A stretch of 64,000 bases of DNA from Streptomyces qaidamensis (GTDB lineage Bacteria > Actinomycetota > Actinomycetes > Streptomycetales > Streptomycetaceae). The DNA is taken from positions 3,968,001 through 4,032,000 of the forward strand of contig NZ_CP015098.1 in the NCBI RefSeq assembly GCF_001611795.1. Reading direction: 5' to 3'. The position numbers and the translations under genes are program-made. A model generated the notes under the pieces. It worked only from the letters and a program-made list of their open reading frames with translations. It was not told the origin of the DNA and made no database searches. Shown one piece after another: positions 49,959-58,170 of the stretch. Each line of letters begins with the position of its first letter. Position 1 is the first letter of the stretch.

Positions 49959-51461
49959 GTGAACGAGACCCCGCACGCCCTGAGTTCGTCCCGCACCCTG
50001 TGGGAGCTGGTCACCCGCCGCGCGGCCCTCACGCCCGACCGCCCGCTCTTCCTCCAGGCCGACCGGACGCTGACCTTCGGGACGCTCCACGCGCGGGCCG
50101 AGCGGGTCGCGGCCGGGCTGTACGGCATGGGTGTGCGCCCCGGCACAGTGGTCGCCTGGCAGCTGCCCACCCGTATCGAGACGGCCGTACTGTCCTTCGC
50201 GCTGGCCCGTCTCGGCGCCGTGCAGACCCCGGTGATCCCCTTCTACCGGGACCGCGAGGTCGGCTTCGCACTGCGCGAGTCCCGGGCGGAGTTCTTCGCG
50301 GTGCCGGGCACCTGGCGCGGCTTCGACCACGGCGAGATGGCCCGGCGGCTGGGCGCGAAGGGCGTCTTCGAGGCCTACGCCGACCTGCCCGACGGCGATC
50401 CGTCCCTCCTGCCGCCCCCGCCCTGCGACGGCACCGCCGTCCGCTGGATCTACTGGACTTCCGGCACGACCTCCGACCCCAAGGGCGTACTGCACACGGA
50501 CCGTTCACTGCTCGCGGGCGGCTCCTGCCTGGCCCACGCGCTGCGCCCCTCGGCGGACGACGTGGGGTCGATCGCCTTCCCGTACGCCCACATCGGCGGG
50601 CCCGACTACACGGTGATGCTGCTGCTGTACGGCTTCCCGGCGGTGCTGTTCGAGCAGTTCGCGCTGCCGGAGGCGCTGGCGGCGTACCGCGCGCACGGGG
50701 TGACGATGGCGGGCGGGTCGACGGCCTTCTACTCGATGTTCCTGGCGGAGCAGCGCAAGCAGCCGGGAGAGCCGGTGGTGCCGTCGCTGCGGCTGCTGGC
50801 GGGCGGCGGGGCGCCCAAGCCGCCGGAGCTGTACCACGCCGTCGTGCGCGAGATGGGCGTGCAGCTCACCCACGGATACGGCATGACCGAGGTGCCGATG
50901 ATCACCATGGGCGACCCGGACGACACCCCGGAGCTGCTCGCGGTGACCGAGGGGCGGCCGCCGGAGGGGATGGAGATCCGGATCGTGGACGGGGAGGTGC
51001 GGCTGCGCGGGGAGGCCGTGTGCCGGGGGTATCTGGACCCGGGGCAGTCGGCGGATGCCTTCGACGAGGAGGGGTTCCTGCGCACCGGCGATCTCGGACG
51101 CCTGACGGAGACGGGGCACCTGGTCCTCACGGGCCGGCTCAAGGACGTGATCATCCGCAAGGGCGAGAACATCTCGGCCCAGGAGATCGAGGATCTCCTG
51201 CACCGGCATCCGTCGGTCGGTGACGTGGCGGTGGTCGGACTGCCGGACGCGGAGCGCGGGGAGCTGGTGTGCGCGGTGGTGGAACAGCCGCCCGGCACCG
51301 AGGCGTTGACGCTCGCCGCCGTGACCGCCTTCCTGCGCGCCGAGGGACTGTCGGTGCACAAGCTGCCGGAGCGGCTGGAGGTGGTGGACGCCCTTCCGCG
51401 GGGCGAGACCCTGCGGAAGGTGCTGAAGTACAAGCTGCGCGACCGCTACACGGACACCTGA
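49959..51461 (+). CDS. AMP-forming acyl-CoA synthetase / class I AMP ligase
   Basis: A 500-residue ANL enzyme. The A3 motif IYWTSGTTSDPKG is near 166-178, HGYGMTEVPM marks the adenylate region, the hinge is TGDLGRLTETGHLVLTGRLKD, and the catalytic Lys lies in GETLRKVLKYKL near the end. IIRKGENISAQEIEDLL is typical of medium/aryl acid ligases such as cyclohexanecarboxylate-CoA ligase. It probably activates the acid substrate or an intermediate of the regulon. GTG start with AGGGGGC upstream. Confidence 0.88.
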   Translation: MNETPHALSSSRTLWELVTRRAALTPDRPLFLQADRTLTFGTLHARAERVAAGLYGMGVRPGTVVAWQLPTRIETAVLSFALARLGAVQTPVIPFYRDREVGFALRESRAEFFAVPGTWRGFDHGEMARRLGAKGVFEAYADLPDGDPSLLPPPPCDGTAVRWIYWTSGTTSDPKGVLHTDRSLLAGGSCLAHALRPSADDVGSIAFPYAHIGGPDYTVMLLLYGFPAVLFEQFALPEALAAYRAHGVTMAGGSTAFYSMFLAEQRKQPGEPVVPSLRLLAGGGAPKPPELYHAVVREMGVQLTHGYGMTEVPMITMGDPDDTPELLAVTEGRPPEGMEIRIVDGEVRLRGEAVCRGYLDPGQSADAFDEEGFLRTGDLGRLTETGHLVLTGRLKDVIIRKGENISAQEIEDLLHRHPSVGDVAVVGLPDAERGELVCAVVEQPPGTEALTLAAVTAFLRAEGLSVHKLPERLEVVDALPRGETLRKVLKYKLRDRYTDT

Positions 51462-51700
51462 CCCACTGCGGGCAGCCCCTTCAGGGGCGCGGGACACGCA
51501 ACCCACTGCGGGCAGCCCCTTCAGGGGCGCGGGGAACGGCGCGAGCAACCACCGACAGCCCGCACCCGCCCCTCCGAGAGCAACCCCTACGACGAAGGCG
51601 CACCGACATCCCACGACACGGACGCGGACACGCAACGCGCTGCGGGAAGGACCTTCAGGGGCGCGGGGAACGGCGCGAGCAACCACCGACAGCCCGCACC
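51462..51700. repeat. Dispersed intergenic repeat, tandem copies C1-C3
   Basis: Three copies of the ACTGCGGGCAGCCCCTTCAGGGGCGCGGGG-type unit begin near 51462, 51501 and 51635. Copies 2 and 3, with their CAACCACCGACAGCCCGC flanks, are a tandem duplication offset by 134 bases (51531 versus 51665), now diverged. The whole gap between the acyl-CoA ligase and EF-hand genes (51462-51765) consists of these elements and no gene is seen. Confidence 0.7.
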
Positions 51701-51765
51701 CGCCCACCCGTGAACAATCCCCGCAGCGAAGGGGCGCCGACATCCCGCGGCGCGGACACGTGGCC

Positions 51766-52278
51766 CTACTCGGGCACGGTGAAGTAGCGGGCGAAGGCGG
51801 ATACGACCTCGGCCTCGCCGACCTTGCCGTCACCGTCCGTGTCGAGCGCGGCGGCGGCCGGCCCTGCGAGGTCCTCGGGGACTCCGAGGCACTTCAGGAC
51901 GCGGCCCGCTTCCTCGACCGTCGCGGCGCCGTCCCCGTCGGCGTCGGCGACGTCCAGGGCCGCGTGCAGGAAGGGGCGGGCGATCTCGGCGAACCGGTCG
52001 GGGTTGTCGCGCAGGCGCTTGACCGCGCCGGTGACGAACTCCTCGCGCGTGATGCGCTGGTCGCCGTCGCGGTCCGCAATGCCCGCCATGCCCTGCCAGA
52101 AGGCCTCGGCGCCGCCGTACAGGGCCTGCCCCTTGTCGGACCGGGCCGTCACGGCGAACTCCGTGAGCAGCGCCTTGGCCGCGCCGTAGAAGTCCTCGCG
52201 GTCGATGTAGCCGTTGCCGTCCTGGTCGAAGGTGGCGAACCTGGCGGCGATCCTGCGCTCGTACTCGCTGCTGACCAT
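51766..52278 (-). CDS. EF-hand calcium-binding protein (calerythrin-like)
   Basis: A 170-residue protein with four EF-hand loops: DQDGNGYIDRED (near 18), DRDGDQRITREE (near 69), DADGDGAATVEE (near 113) and DTDGDGKVGEAE (near 147). The arrangement is that of actinomycete calerythrin/sarcoplasmic-type proteins that buffer or sense Ca2+. The third loop lacks the usual hydrophobic residue pattern and may bind weakly. ATG 52278. An EF-hand gene in the equivalent S. coelicolor position is consistent with conserved gene order. Confidence 0.88.
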   Translation of the reverse strand: MVSSEYERRIAARFATFDQDGNGYIDREDFYGAAKALLTEFAVTARSDKGQALYGGAEAFWQGMAGIADRDGDQRITREEFVTGAVKRLRDNPDRFAEIARPFLHAALDVADADGDGAATVEEAGRVLKCLGVPEDLAGPAAAALDTDGDGKVGEAEVVSAFARYFTVPE

Positions 52279-52446
52279 GTCTCTTTCGGGCCGCCTTACG
52301 TCGGGTGGGGTGCGTCTCGGTCGGAGCGTACGACGGAGGGAGCCGTTCGGGCGCGGGAAAACGTCACTTGCGCCAAGACCGGGGGAATTCCGGGACAACG
52401 GCGTGTCGGAACGGCAACACTCCGTCCACGGTGCGTGATCGCGGCG

Positions 52447-52827
52447 TCACGCGGACAGGGGTTCGCCCTCGTCGCCGAGGGCCGCGTCCACATCGCCGTA
52501 CACGTCGAACAGCCTGCGGACGCCCAGCGCGCCGAGGACCCGGTTGACGTGGGACCCGTCGGCAGCGCCCCGGGCGGGCAGCACGAGGCGCAGCCGGCCC
52601 TGGCAGGAGCGGATCAGCCGGCGGGCCGCGATGAGCACGCCGACGCCGCTGGAGTCGCAGAAGAACACCTCGGACAGATCCAGGACGAGACAGTGGTGTC
52701 CCTCGGCCACCACGTCGTGCACGCGTTGACGCAGCACCGGTGACGTCACCAGATCCAGCTCGCCCGACACCTGGAGCACGGCCCATTCGCCCTGCTCGCC
52801 GCCGGTCACTTTGAAGGTCACCACCAC
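52447..52827 (-). CDS. STAS-domain anti-sigma factor antagonist
   Basis: A 126-residue STAS protein. The phosphorylatable serine lies in FFCDSSGVGVLIAA near 56-69, preceded by HHCLVLDLSEV, as in SpoIIAA/RsbV. It would release a sigma factor by binding an anti-sigma kinase when unphosphorylated. It diverges from an ECF sigma operon, but that sigma's own anti-sigma is of the zinc type, so its true partner is probably elsewhere, possibly an RsbW-like protein. Confidence 0.87.
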   Translation of the reverse strand: MVVTFKVTGGEQGEWAVLQVSGELDLVTSPVLRQRVHDVVAEGHHCLVLDLSEVFFCDSSGVGVLIAARRLIRSCQGRLRLVLPARGAADGSHVNRVLGALGVRRLFDVYGDVDAALGDEGEPLSA

Positions 52828-52951
52828 GCCCCTCGCTCGCCAAAACGGAAGCAGTCCCTACGCTTCCTTGCAGCGCGGCTGCCCAGCGGCAGTTCCCTGA
52901 AACGCAACCCGAAAAACGGATCCCCCGCGGAAGAGGCTTGTTTTAGTCGAC

Positions 52952-52970
52952 TTCGATCCTGTTCGATCCT
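52952..52970. promoter_or_regulatory. Tandem TTCGATCCT direct repeats
   Basis: TTCGATCCT occurs at 52952-52960 and again at 52962-52970 (10-base period), followed by a third CTTC, in the 363-base divergent region between the STAS and sigma factor genes. Near one helical turn spacing suggests tandem protein binding. The remainder of this region has no gene; a possible sigma-gene -10 (TACATT) is near 53113. Confidence 0.4.
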
Positions 52971-53190
52971 CTTCAGTCAGGTCTGATCGGAGGGCTGTGG
53001 GGTAGGCGCGAGCCCAAAGGCATTCGGTGCGGGCCTCCGCGCCCCCCTACCACCTGCGGCCGGTCAGGGGGCGCACATTGCCACAAAGGGGCGTGCGTTA
53101 CCGGACGTGCCGACTACATTCGAGGAGACACCGGAGACAGGCTGGACAGAGCACGGGCGCGGGACACGAGCAGGGGGGTGAGGGGACCGC

Positions 53191-53772
53191 ATGGCGAAAA
53201 AGGACGCACCGCCTCGCTGGGACCGCAAGATGCAGCAGCGGCTCGCCCGCGGGGAAGCCGCCGCCCTCGGTGAGCTCTACGACCGGTTCGCCTCCCTCGT
53301 GCACGGCCTCGCCCACCGCGTGCTCGGCGACGAACGCGCCGCCGACGGCATCACGCGCGAGGTCTTCATCCACGTCTGGGAGCATCCCGACTCCTACGAC
53401 CCCAAGCAGGGCCCGCTGCGCACCTGGGTCGCCACCCTTACCCACCGGCTGGCGGTGCAGCGGCTGCGCGCCACCGAGACCGCCGCCCTCGCCCGCGAAG
53501 GCTCCGGCACCGCGGAGGAACTGGAGCGCAGGGTGCGCCGCGCCTCGGTCGCCGCCCGCGCCGACTACATCGTCCAGTCCATGCCGGTCCCGCTGCGCTC
53601 GGCCCTGGAACGCGCCTACTTCCAGCGCCGCGACTACCGCCAGACCGCCGCCGACCTCGGCATCACCGAGGACGAGGCACGCCGCCGGCTGCGCCTGGGC
53701 CTGCAACTGCTCTCCACCGCCCACGACACCCAGGCACCGGGCGCACCGCCCGGATACGGGGGTGCGGTGTGA
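53191..53772 (+). CDS. ECF-subfamily RNA polymerase sigma factor
   Basis: A 193-residue sigma factor. Region 2 spans about 25-90 (LYDRFASLVHGLAHRVLGDERAAD, VFIHVWEHPDSYDP) and region 4 about 120-180 (LERAYFQRRDYRQTAADLGITEDEARRRLRLGLQ). It would direct RNA polymerase to a small regulon and is held inactive by the downstream protein, whose GTG start overlaps its stop as GTGA. GGTGAGGGG precedes the ATG. It resembles the SigK-like/ECF group common beside this locus in Streptomyces. Confidence 0.9.
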   Translation: MAKKDAPPRWDRKMQQRLARGEAAALGELYDRFASLVHGLAHRVLGDERAADGITREVFIHVWEHPDSYDPKQGPLRTWVATLTHRLAVQRLRATETAALAREGSGTAEELERRVRRASVAARADYIVQSMPVPLRSALERAYFQRRDYRQTAADLGITEDEARRRLRLGLQLLSTAHDTQAPGAPPGYGGAV

Positions 53773-55160
53773 ACGGGCCGGAACGGTTCGAGGCCCACGA
53801 CAGCGACGAGGGGGAGAACGGTCACGAGGGGCAGAACGGCCCCGAGGAGAGCGACAACACCCGGGACGAAGGCGGCCTTCGGGATGAAGACGGCGCCCGG
53901 GACGGAAGCGGCGGGACCGGGCGCGACGGCACCCCGGCGCCCGGGGGCCGGCCCCGGATACCCATGCCCCGTGCCTCCGTCGAGGACAGCGGGCTGCCGC
54001 TGCCCGCGCCGGCGGACCTCGGCGTCACGGCACCGCCGCCCGCCCCGCCCGTCCTCGAACACCCCGTGCTGAAGGCCCTGCTCGGCGCCTGGGCGCTGGC
54101 CGCCTGCTCGGCCGAGGAGGCCACGGCCGTCGAGGAGCACCTCGGCGACTGCGGCTCCTGCGCCGACGAGGCCCGGCGGCTGCGCGAGGCGGTCGGCCTG
54201 CTTCAACGCCCGGAGAGCCTCGACCTGGACCCCGGGCTGCGCACCCGGGTCCTGGACACCTGCCTGGAGCGGCGCCCGCCGCGCATCCCGGTACCGGACT
54301 GGGCCGCCGCGTACGACGCCGAGACCGCGCGCCTGGACGCCCTGCTGCAGGACTTCGGTGACGCCGAGTGGCACGCTCCGGTACGGCTGCGCTGGTTCCG
54401 CTCCGACGCGGCGACGAGCCGCCGCACCACCGTCGCCGGGGTCATCGCGCATCTGCTCAGCGTCGACGGCCTGGTGGCGGTCGCGCTCGGCCTGGACGAC
54501 CCACTGGGCGACGTCCCGTCCCGGAAGCCGACCCCGGCGGCCCGCACCGAGGCTTTCTGGCGCGCCTCCCACTTCCCGCCCACCCGGTTCGTCCGCGCGC
54601 CCTGGCGGGAGCAGAGCCACAGCCTCGTGCGCACGGTGTCCTTCACGGGCGGCGGCGCGGGGAGGATGCCGGTGTCGTACGGCGACTTCGAACTGCCCCT
54701 GCACGACGCGATGCTCGACCGCGCCTTCGAGTGCTGGGTGCACGCGGAGGACATCGCCGACGCGGTCGACTACCCCTACGACCCGCCCTCGCCCCGCCAT
54801 CTGCACCGCATGATCGACCTGGCGGCCCGGATGCTGCCGACGGCCCTGGCCCACCGCCGCCGGGCCGGTCTGGCCTCCCCCGCCCCCCATCGCCATCTGG
54901 TCGCGGCGGGCGAACCGGGCCGCAGCCTCCGCCTGGAGATCGAGGGCTCGGGCGGCGGCGAGTGGCTGATCCCCCTCGACTCCCCCGCGGCGAAGGGCTC
55001 CGCCGAGCACGAGGTGGCCCATGTGGCCCTGGACGGCGTCGAGTTCTGCCGCCTGGCCGCCGGCCACGTCCCCCCGCAGGAGGCGGCGGCGGGCCAGGTC
55101 GGAGACAGAGAGGCGATCAGGGACGTCCTGTTCGCAGCGGCTTCACTGAGCAGGATGTAG
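53769..55160 (+). CDS. Zinc-finger anti-sigma factor fused to a maleylpyruvate-isomerase-like (MDMPI) domain
   Basis: A 463-residue protein. Residues 1-90 are acidic and disordered. A zinc-binding anti-sigma region follows with His124-x3-Cys128-x2-Cys131 (EEHLGDCGSC). From about 190 there is a mycothiol-dependent maleylpyruvate isomerase/DinB-like domain (LDALLQDFGDAEWHAPV; GVIAHLLSVDGLVAVALG; ECWVHAEDIADAVDYP). It lacks a membrane helix, so it is a soluble sensor; the MDMPI part could bind mycothiol or metal and make the sigma factor redox-responsive (inference). Confidence 0.84.
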   Translation: MNGPERFEAHDSDEGENGHEGQNGPEESDNTRDEGGLRDEDGARDGSGGTGRDGTPAPGGRPRIPMPRASVEDSGLPLPAPADLGVTAPPPAPPVLEHPVLKALLGAWALAACSAEEATAVEEHLGDCGSCADEARRLREAVGLLQRPESLDLDPGLRTRVLDTCLERRPPRIPVPDWAAAYDAETARLDALLQDFGDAEWHAPVRLRWFRSDAATSRRTTVAGVIAHLLSVDGLVAVALGLDDPLGDVPSRKPTPAARTEAFWRASHFPPTRFVRAPWREQSHSLVRTVSFTGGGAGRMPVSYGDFELPLHDAMLDRAFECWVHAEDIADAVDYPYDPPSPRHLHRMIDLAARMLPTALAHRRRAGLASPAPHRHLVAAGEPGRSLRLEIEGSGGGEWLIPLDSPAAKGSAEHEVAHVALDGVEFCRLAAGHVPPQEAAAGQVGDREAIRDVLFAAASLSRM

Positions 55161-55167
55161 AACCCGG

Positions 55168-55240
55168 CACCAGGGGCACGCCCTCAGGGGGCGCGGGGAA
55201 CCGCGCGAACAACCCCAACGGACCCGCACCCGCCACGAAA
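55168..55240. repeat. Dispersed Streptomyces intergenic repeat, copy D
   Basis: CAGGGGGCGCGGGGAACCGCGCGAACAACCCC followed by CCCGCACCCGCC occupies most of the 97-base gap between the anti-sigma and purU stops. Same family as copies at 43041 and 51501. At this convergent site it could act as a bidirectional terminator. Confidence 0.65.
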
Positions 55241-55257
55241 CCGGACGACCCGAGCTC

Positions 55258-56139
55258 CTAGGCGAAAATCACAGTCCGCCGCCCATTGAGCAGAATCCGC
55301 CGCTCGGCATGCCACTTCACGGCCCGCGCCAGCGCCTGGCACTCCACGTCACGCCCGATCGCGACAAGCCCCTCGGGCGTCACGTCGTGCCCGACCCGCT
55401 CGACCTCCTGCTCGATGATCGGCCCCTCGTCGAGATCGGCCGTCACATAGTGAGCCGTCGCCCCGATCAGCTTCACACCCCGCGCATGAGCCTGGTGATA
55501 CGGCTTCGCGCCCTTGAAGCTCGGCAGGAACGAGTGGTGGATGTTGATGATCCGCCCGGACAGCGCCTTGCACAGGTCGTCCGACAGCACCTGCATGTAC
55601 CGGGCGAGCACGACCAGCTCCACGCCCTCGTCGCGCACGATCCCCAGCAGCTGCGCCTCGGCCTCGGCCTTCGTGTCCTTCGTCACCGGAATGTGGTGGA
55701 AGGGGACGTTGTAAGACGCCACCAGCTCGGCGAAGTCCGTGTGGTTCGACACCACTCCCGCGATCTCCACCGGCAGCGCGCCGGTGCGGGCGCGGAACAG
55801 CAGGTCGTTCAGGCAGTGCCCGAACTTGCTGACCATCAGCAGGATGCGCATCTTCTGGTCGCCCCGGTGGATCTGCCAGTCCATCTGGAACGAGTCGCCG
55901 ATGGCCGCGAAGCTGGCCCGCAGCTTGTCCACGGTCACCGGCGCGTCCGCCGAGAAGTGGACGCGCATGAAGAACAGCCCCGTGTCGTGGTCGCCGAACT
56001 GCTGGCTGTCCTCGATGTTGCAGCCGGTCATGAACAGATAGCTCGACACGGCGTGCACGATGCCCTTCCTGTCAGGGCAGGAGAGGGTGAGGACATACTG
56101 GTCGGCCGGTACCGCGGCGCTGGTGGACTGCTCGTTCAT
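55258..56139 (-). CDS. purU: Formyltetrahydrofolate deformylase
   Basis: A 293-residue enzyme that hydrolyses 10-formyl-THF to formate and THF, balancing one-carbon pools. An N-terminal ACT domain (LTLSCPDRKGIVHAVSSYL, about 12-90) is followed by a formyltransferase domain with the catalytic Asn in VVSNHTDF, His in INIHHSFLPSF and Asp in TADLDEGPII. Length and motifs fit PurU exactly. The presence beside a SCO4402-type gene agrees with S. coelicolor gene order. Confidence 0.94.
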   Translation of the reverse strand: MNEQSTSAAVPADQYVLTLSCPDRKGIVHAVSSYLFMTGCNIEDSQQFGDHDTGLFFMRVHFSADAPVTVDKLRASFAAIGDSFQMDWQIHRGDQKMRILLMVSKFGHCLNDLLFRARTGALPVEIAGVVSNHTDFAELVASYNVPFHHIPVTKDTKAEAEAQLLGIVRDEGVELVVLARYMQVLSDDLCKALSGRIINIHHSFLPSFKGAKPYHQAHARGVKLIGATAHYVTADLDEGPIIEQEVERVGHDVTPEGLVAIGRDVECQALARAVKWHAERRILLNGRRTVIFA

Positions 56140-56210
56140 GCAGGACAGGGTCCCACAGGGGGCGACACCACCGGCAATCGTCCCGCTGTGCGGACCGGCG
56201 ACGACAGGTT

Positions 56211-56657
56211 CTAGGCAGACCTCGTCATGATCTGCAGCACGTCCAGGCTGCGCGGCGCCGTGTCCGGCTCCTCGCCGTCACCAGCCGCGAGCCGCACATG
56301 CGCCTCCCGGGCCGCCCGGACCGCCTCCGGCCACGCCTCGTGCTCCAGGTACGCGGCGACCGGAGCGTCCGGCCCGACCTGGTGCATGATCCGCAGCACG
56401 CGCAGCACCGCGGTGTCGACGAGGGCCGCCTCCTGCGCGTCGCGGAAGATCGTGCCGACGTACTTCTCGGCGGACCAGTGGTCCAGCCAGGTGTCCTCGA
56501 CCAGCCGGTACACCGCGTCGGTCACGTCGCCGTAGCCGTCCACGCCGGCCAGCCAGACGTCCCGCTGGAACCCGGGATCGGAGAGCATGTGCAGGGCCGA
56601 GCGCACGTTGCTGCGCCAGCGCCACCACGGCATGTCGTTGACAGGCATGCCGCCCAT
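56211..56657 (-). CDS. SCO4402 family protein
   Basis: A conserved actinobacterial protein of about 148 residues. The core WWRWRSNVRSALHMLSDPGFQRDVW, the charged helix LVEDTWLDHWSAEKYVGTIFRDAQEAALVD and the C-terminal VLRIMHQVGPDAP are typical. Function is unknown. Start ATG 56657 (MGGMPVNDMPWW) fits the family N-terminus; longer frames to 56741 are unlikely. It follows purU's start by 71 bases on the same strand. Confidence 0.82.
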   Translation of the reverse strand: MGGMPVNDMPWWRWRSNVRSALHMLSDPGFQRDVWLAGVDGYGDVTDAVYRLVEDTWLDHWSAEKYVGTIFRDAQEAALVDTAVLRVLRIMHQVGPDAPVAAYLEHEAWPEAVRAAREAHVRLAAGDGEEPDTAPRSLDVLQIMTRSA

Positions 56658-56777
56658 GGTGGATGAGCGACGGCCACGACGGGAAGAGTTCTCCGAAGCT
56701 TGCACGGTCATCGATCGTACGTTCCCCTCCACATCGGTCACAGCTGCCCCCGCAATTCACCGGTGCGTCACCAATTG

Positions 56778-56806
56778 TTGACCCGAGATCACTCACGGGT
56801 TAGCCG
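56778..56806 (+). promoter_or_regulatory. Probable housekeeping-type promoter for the solute-binding protein gene
   Basis: TTGACC at 56778-56783 and TAGCCG at 56801-56806 are 17 bases apart and lie 23 bases before the ATG at 56829. The -35 is strong for Streptomyces; the -10 is moderate. Confidence 0.5.
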
Positions 56807-56828
56807 TGTGACGGAATCGTGCAGAACC

Positions 56829-58139
56829 ATGACCGGCAGGCGACGCACCCGCAGCACATTCCTCCCCGGCCTCCTCACCCGTCACGCCAGAAAAGGCGTC
56901 CTCTCCGCGGGCACGGCGGTCGCGTGCGCGTCGCTCCTCGCCGCATGCGGTGTCGTCCCCGGCACCACGGGGGATGTCGGGGACGGCACCATCACCGTCA
57001 TGACCTGGGCTCCGCAGAACACCAAGGCCACGAACAAGCCCGGAATGCCCGCCTTCGCCCATGCCTACGCCCGCTGGATCAACGCCAAGGGCGGGATCAA
57101 CGGCCGCAAGCTCAACGTGCTGACCTGCAACGACCACAACGACAGCGTGGCCGCCGCCAAGTGCGCCCGGCGGGCCGCCAAGGAGAACGTGGTCGCGGTC
57201 GTCGGATCCTACAGCCAGTACGCGGACTCCTTCTTCCCGTCGCTGGAGGGCGCCGGCATCCCCTACATAGGCGGCTACGGCGCCACCAACGCCGAGTTCA
57301 CCAGCCCCCTGTCGTACCCCGTCAACGGCGGCCAGCCCGCGCTGCTGGCCGGTCTCGGCAGTGCCCTCGCCGAGTGCGGGCCCGTCGCACTGATCCGGCC
57401 CGACACCATCGCGGGCGACCAGCTGCCCCCGCTGCTCGACTCCGGTCTGAAGGCGGGCGGGCACCGGGCCTCCAACGACCAGCGGGCGGCGGAGGACGCC
57501 ACCGAGTACGACGACCAGGCCGAGCGCGCTCTGCGCACGACGAGCACCGACAGGGCGGACCAGGGGTGCGTGGTGCCCGCCCTGGGGGACCGCAACGGCA
57601 CCTTCATGGACTCCTTCCGGCGCGCCCGCGAGGACTACCCCGAGGTGCGGACGGCCACCGTGCTGGGCAGCGTCGACCAGACGGTGATCGACGCCACCGG
57701 CGGGGCGTCGGGCCCCTACGAGGGCTCGTACATCACCGGCTGGTACCCGGTCGCGAGCGATCCGCGCTGGGACGGGATGAAGCAGGTGATCCGGGAGCAG
57801 GCCTTCGGCGACAACCGCATCGACCCCGCGGACGCCGGGGTGCAGACCACGTGGATCGCCTACACGGTGTTCCGGCAGGTCGTCGAGTCGCTCGGCGACG
57901 GCGAGGTGTCCGCCGACACGGTGGCGGAGGCCCTGGACGACGGCCTGAAGGTCACCACGGGCAGCCTCACACCGACGCTGCGATGGCGGTTCCAGGACAA
58001 GCTCGCCGCTGTGGGCTTCCCGCGCCTGGTCAACGCGAACGTGACCCTCCAGGTGGTGCGGGACGGGCGGCTGGTGTCGGCGCGCAAGGGCTTCGTCGAC
58101 ACGACGAAGACGCTGCAGGACACCGACGTGGACTACTGA
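56829..58139 (+). CDS. ABC transporter substrate-binding lipoprotein, branched-chain amino acid (LivK) type
   Basis: A 436-residue exported protein. A twin-basic-like start (MTGRRRTR), hydrophobic segment and lipobox SLLAACGVV place the lipid-anchored Cys near residue 41. The mature part has the periplasmic binding protein type I fold (WINAKGGINGRKLNVLTCND, VVAVVGSYSQYADSFFP). Binding of amino acids, amides or small organic acids is expected. No permease or ATPase genes are adjacent, so it is an orphan component or a sensor lipoprotein. Confidence 0.87.
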   Translation: MTGRRRTRSTFLPGLLTRHARKGVLSAGTAVACASLLAACGVVPGTTGDVGDGTITVMTWAPQNTKATNKPGMPAFAHAYARWINAKGGINGRKLNVLTCNDHNDSVAAAKCARRAAKENVVAVVGSYSQYADSFFPSLEGAGIPYIGGYGATNAEFTSPLSYPVNGGQPALLAGLGSALAECGPVALIRPDTIAGDQLPPLLDSGLKAGGHRASNDQRAAEDATEYDDQAERALRTTSTDRADQGCVVPALGDRNGTFMDSFRRAREDYPEVRTATVLGSVDQTVIDATGGASGPYEGSYITGWYPVASDPRWDGMKQVIREQAFGDNRIDPADAGVQTTWIAYTVFRQVVESLGDGEVSADTVAEALDDGLKVTTGSLTPTLRWRFQDKLAAVGFPRLVNANVTLQVVRDGRLVSARKGFVDTTKTLQDTDVDY

Positions 58140-58170
58140 GCGACCCCGCCGACCAGCAGTCCACGCCCCC

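Noticed and set aside
130..51461. A complete steroid (cholesterol-type) degradation cluster
   Set aside because: Modules resemble steroid side-chain enzymes, but KstD, Ksh, HsaA, HsaC, HsaD and Mce uptake genes are absent from the window.
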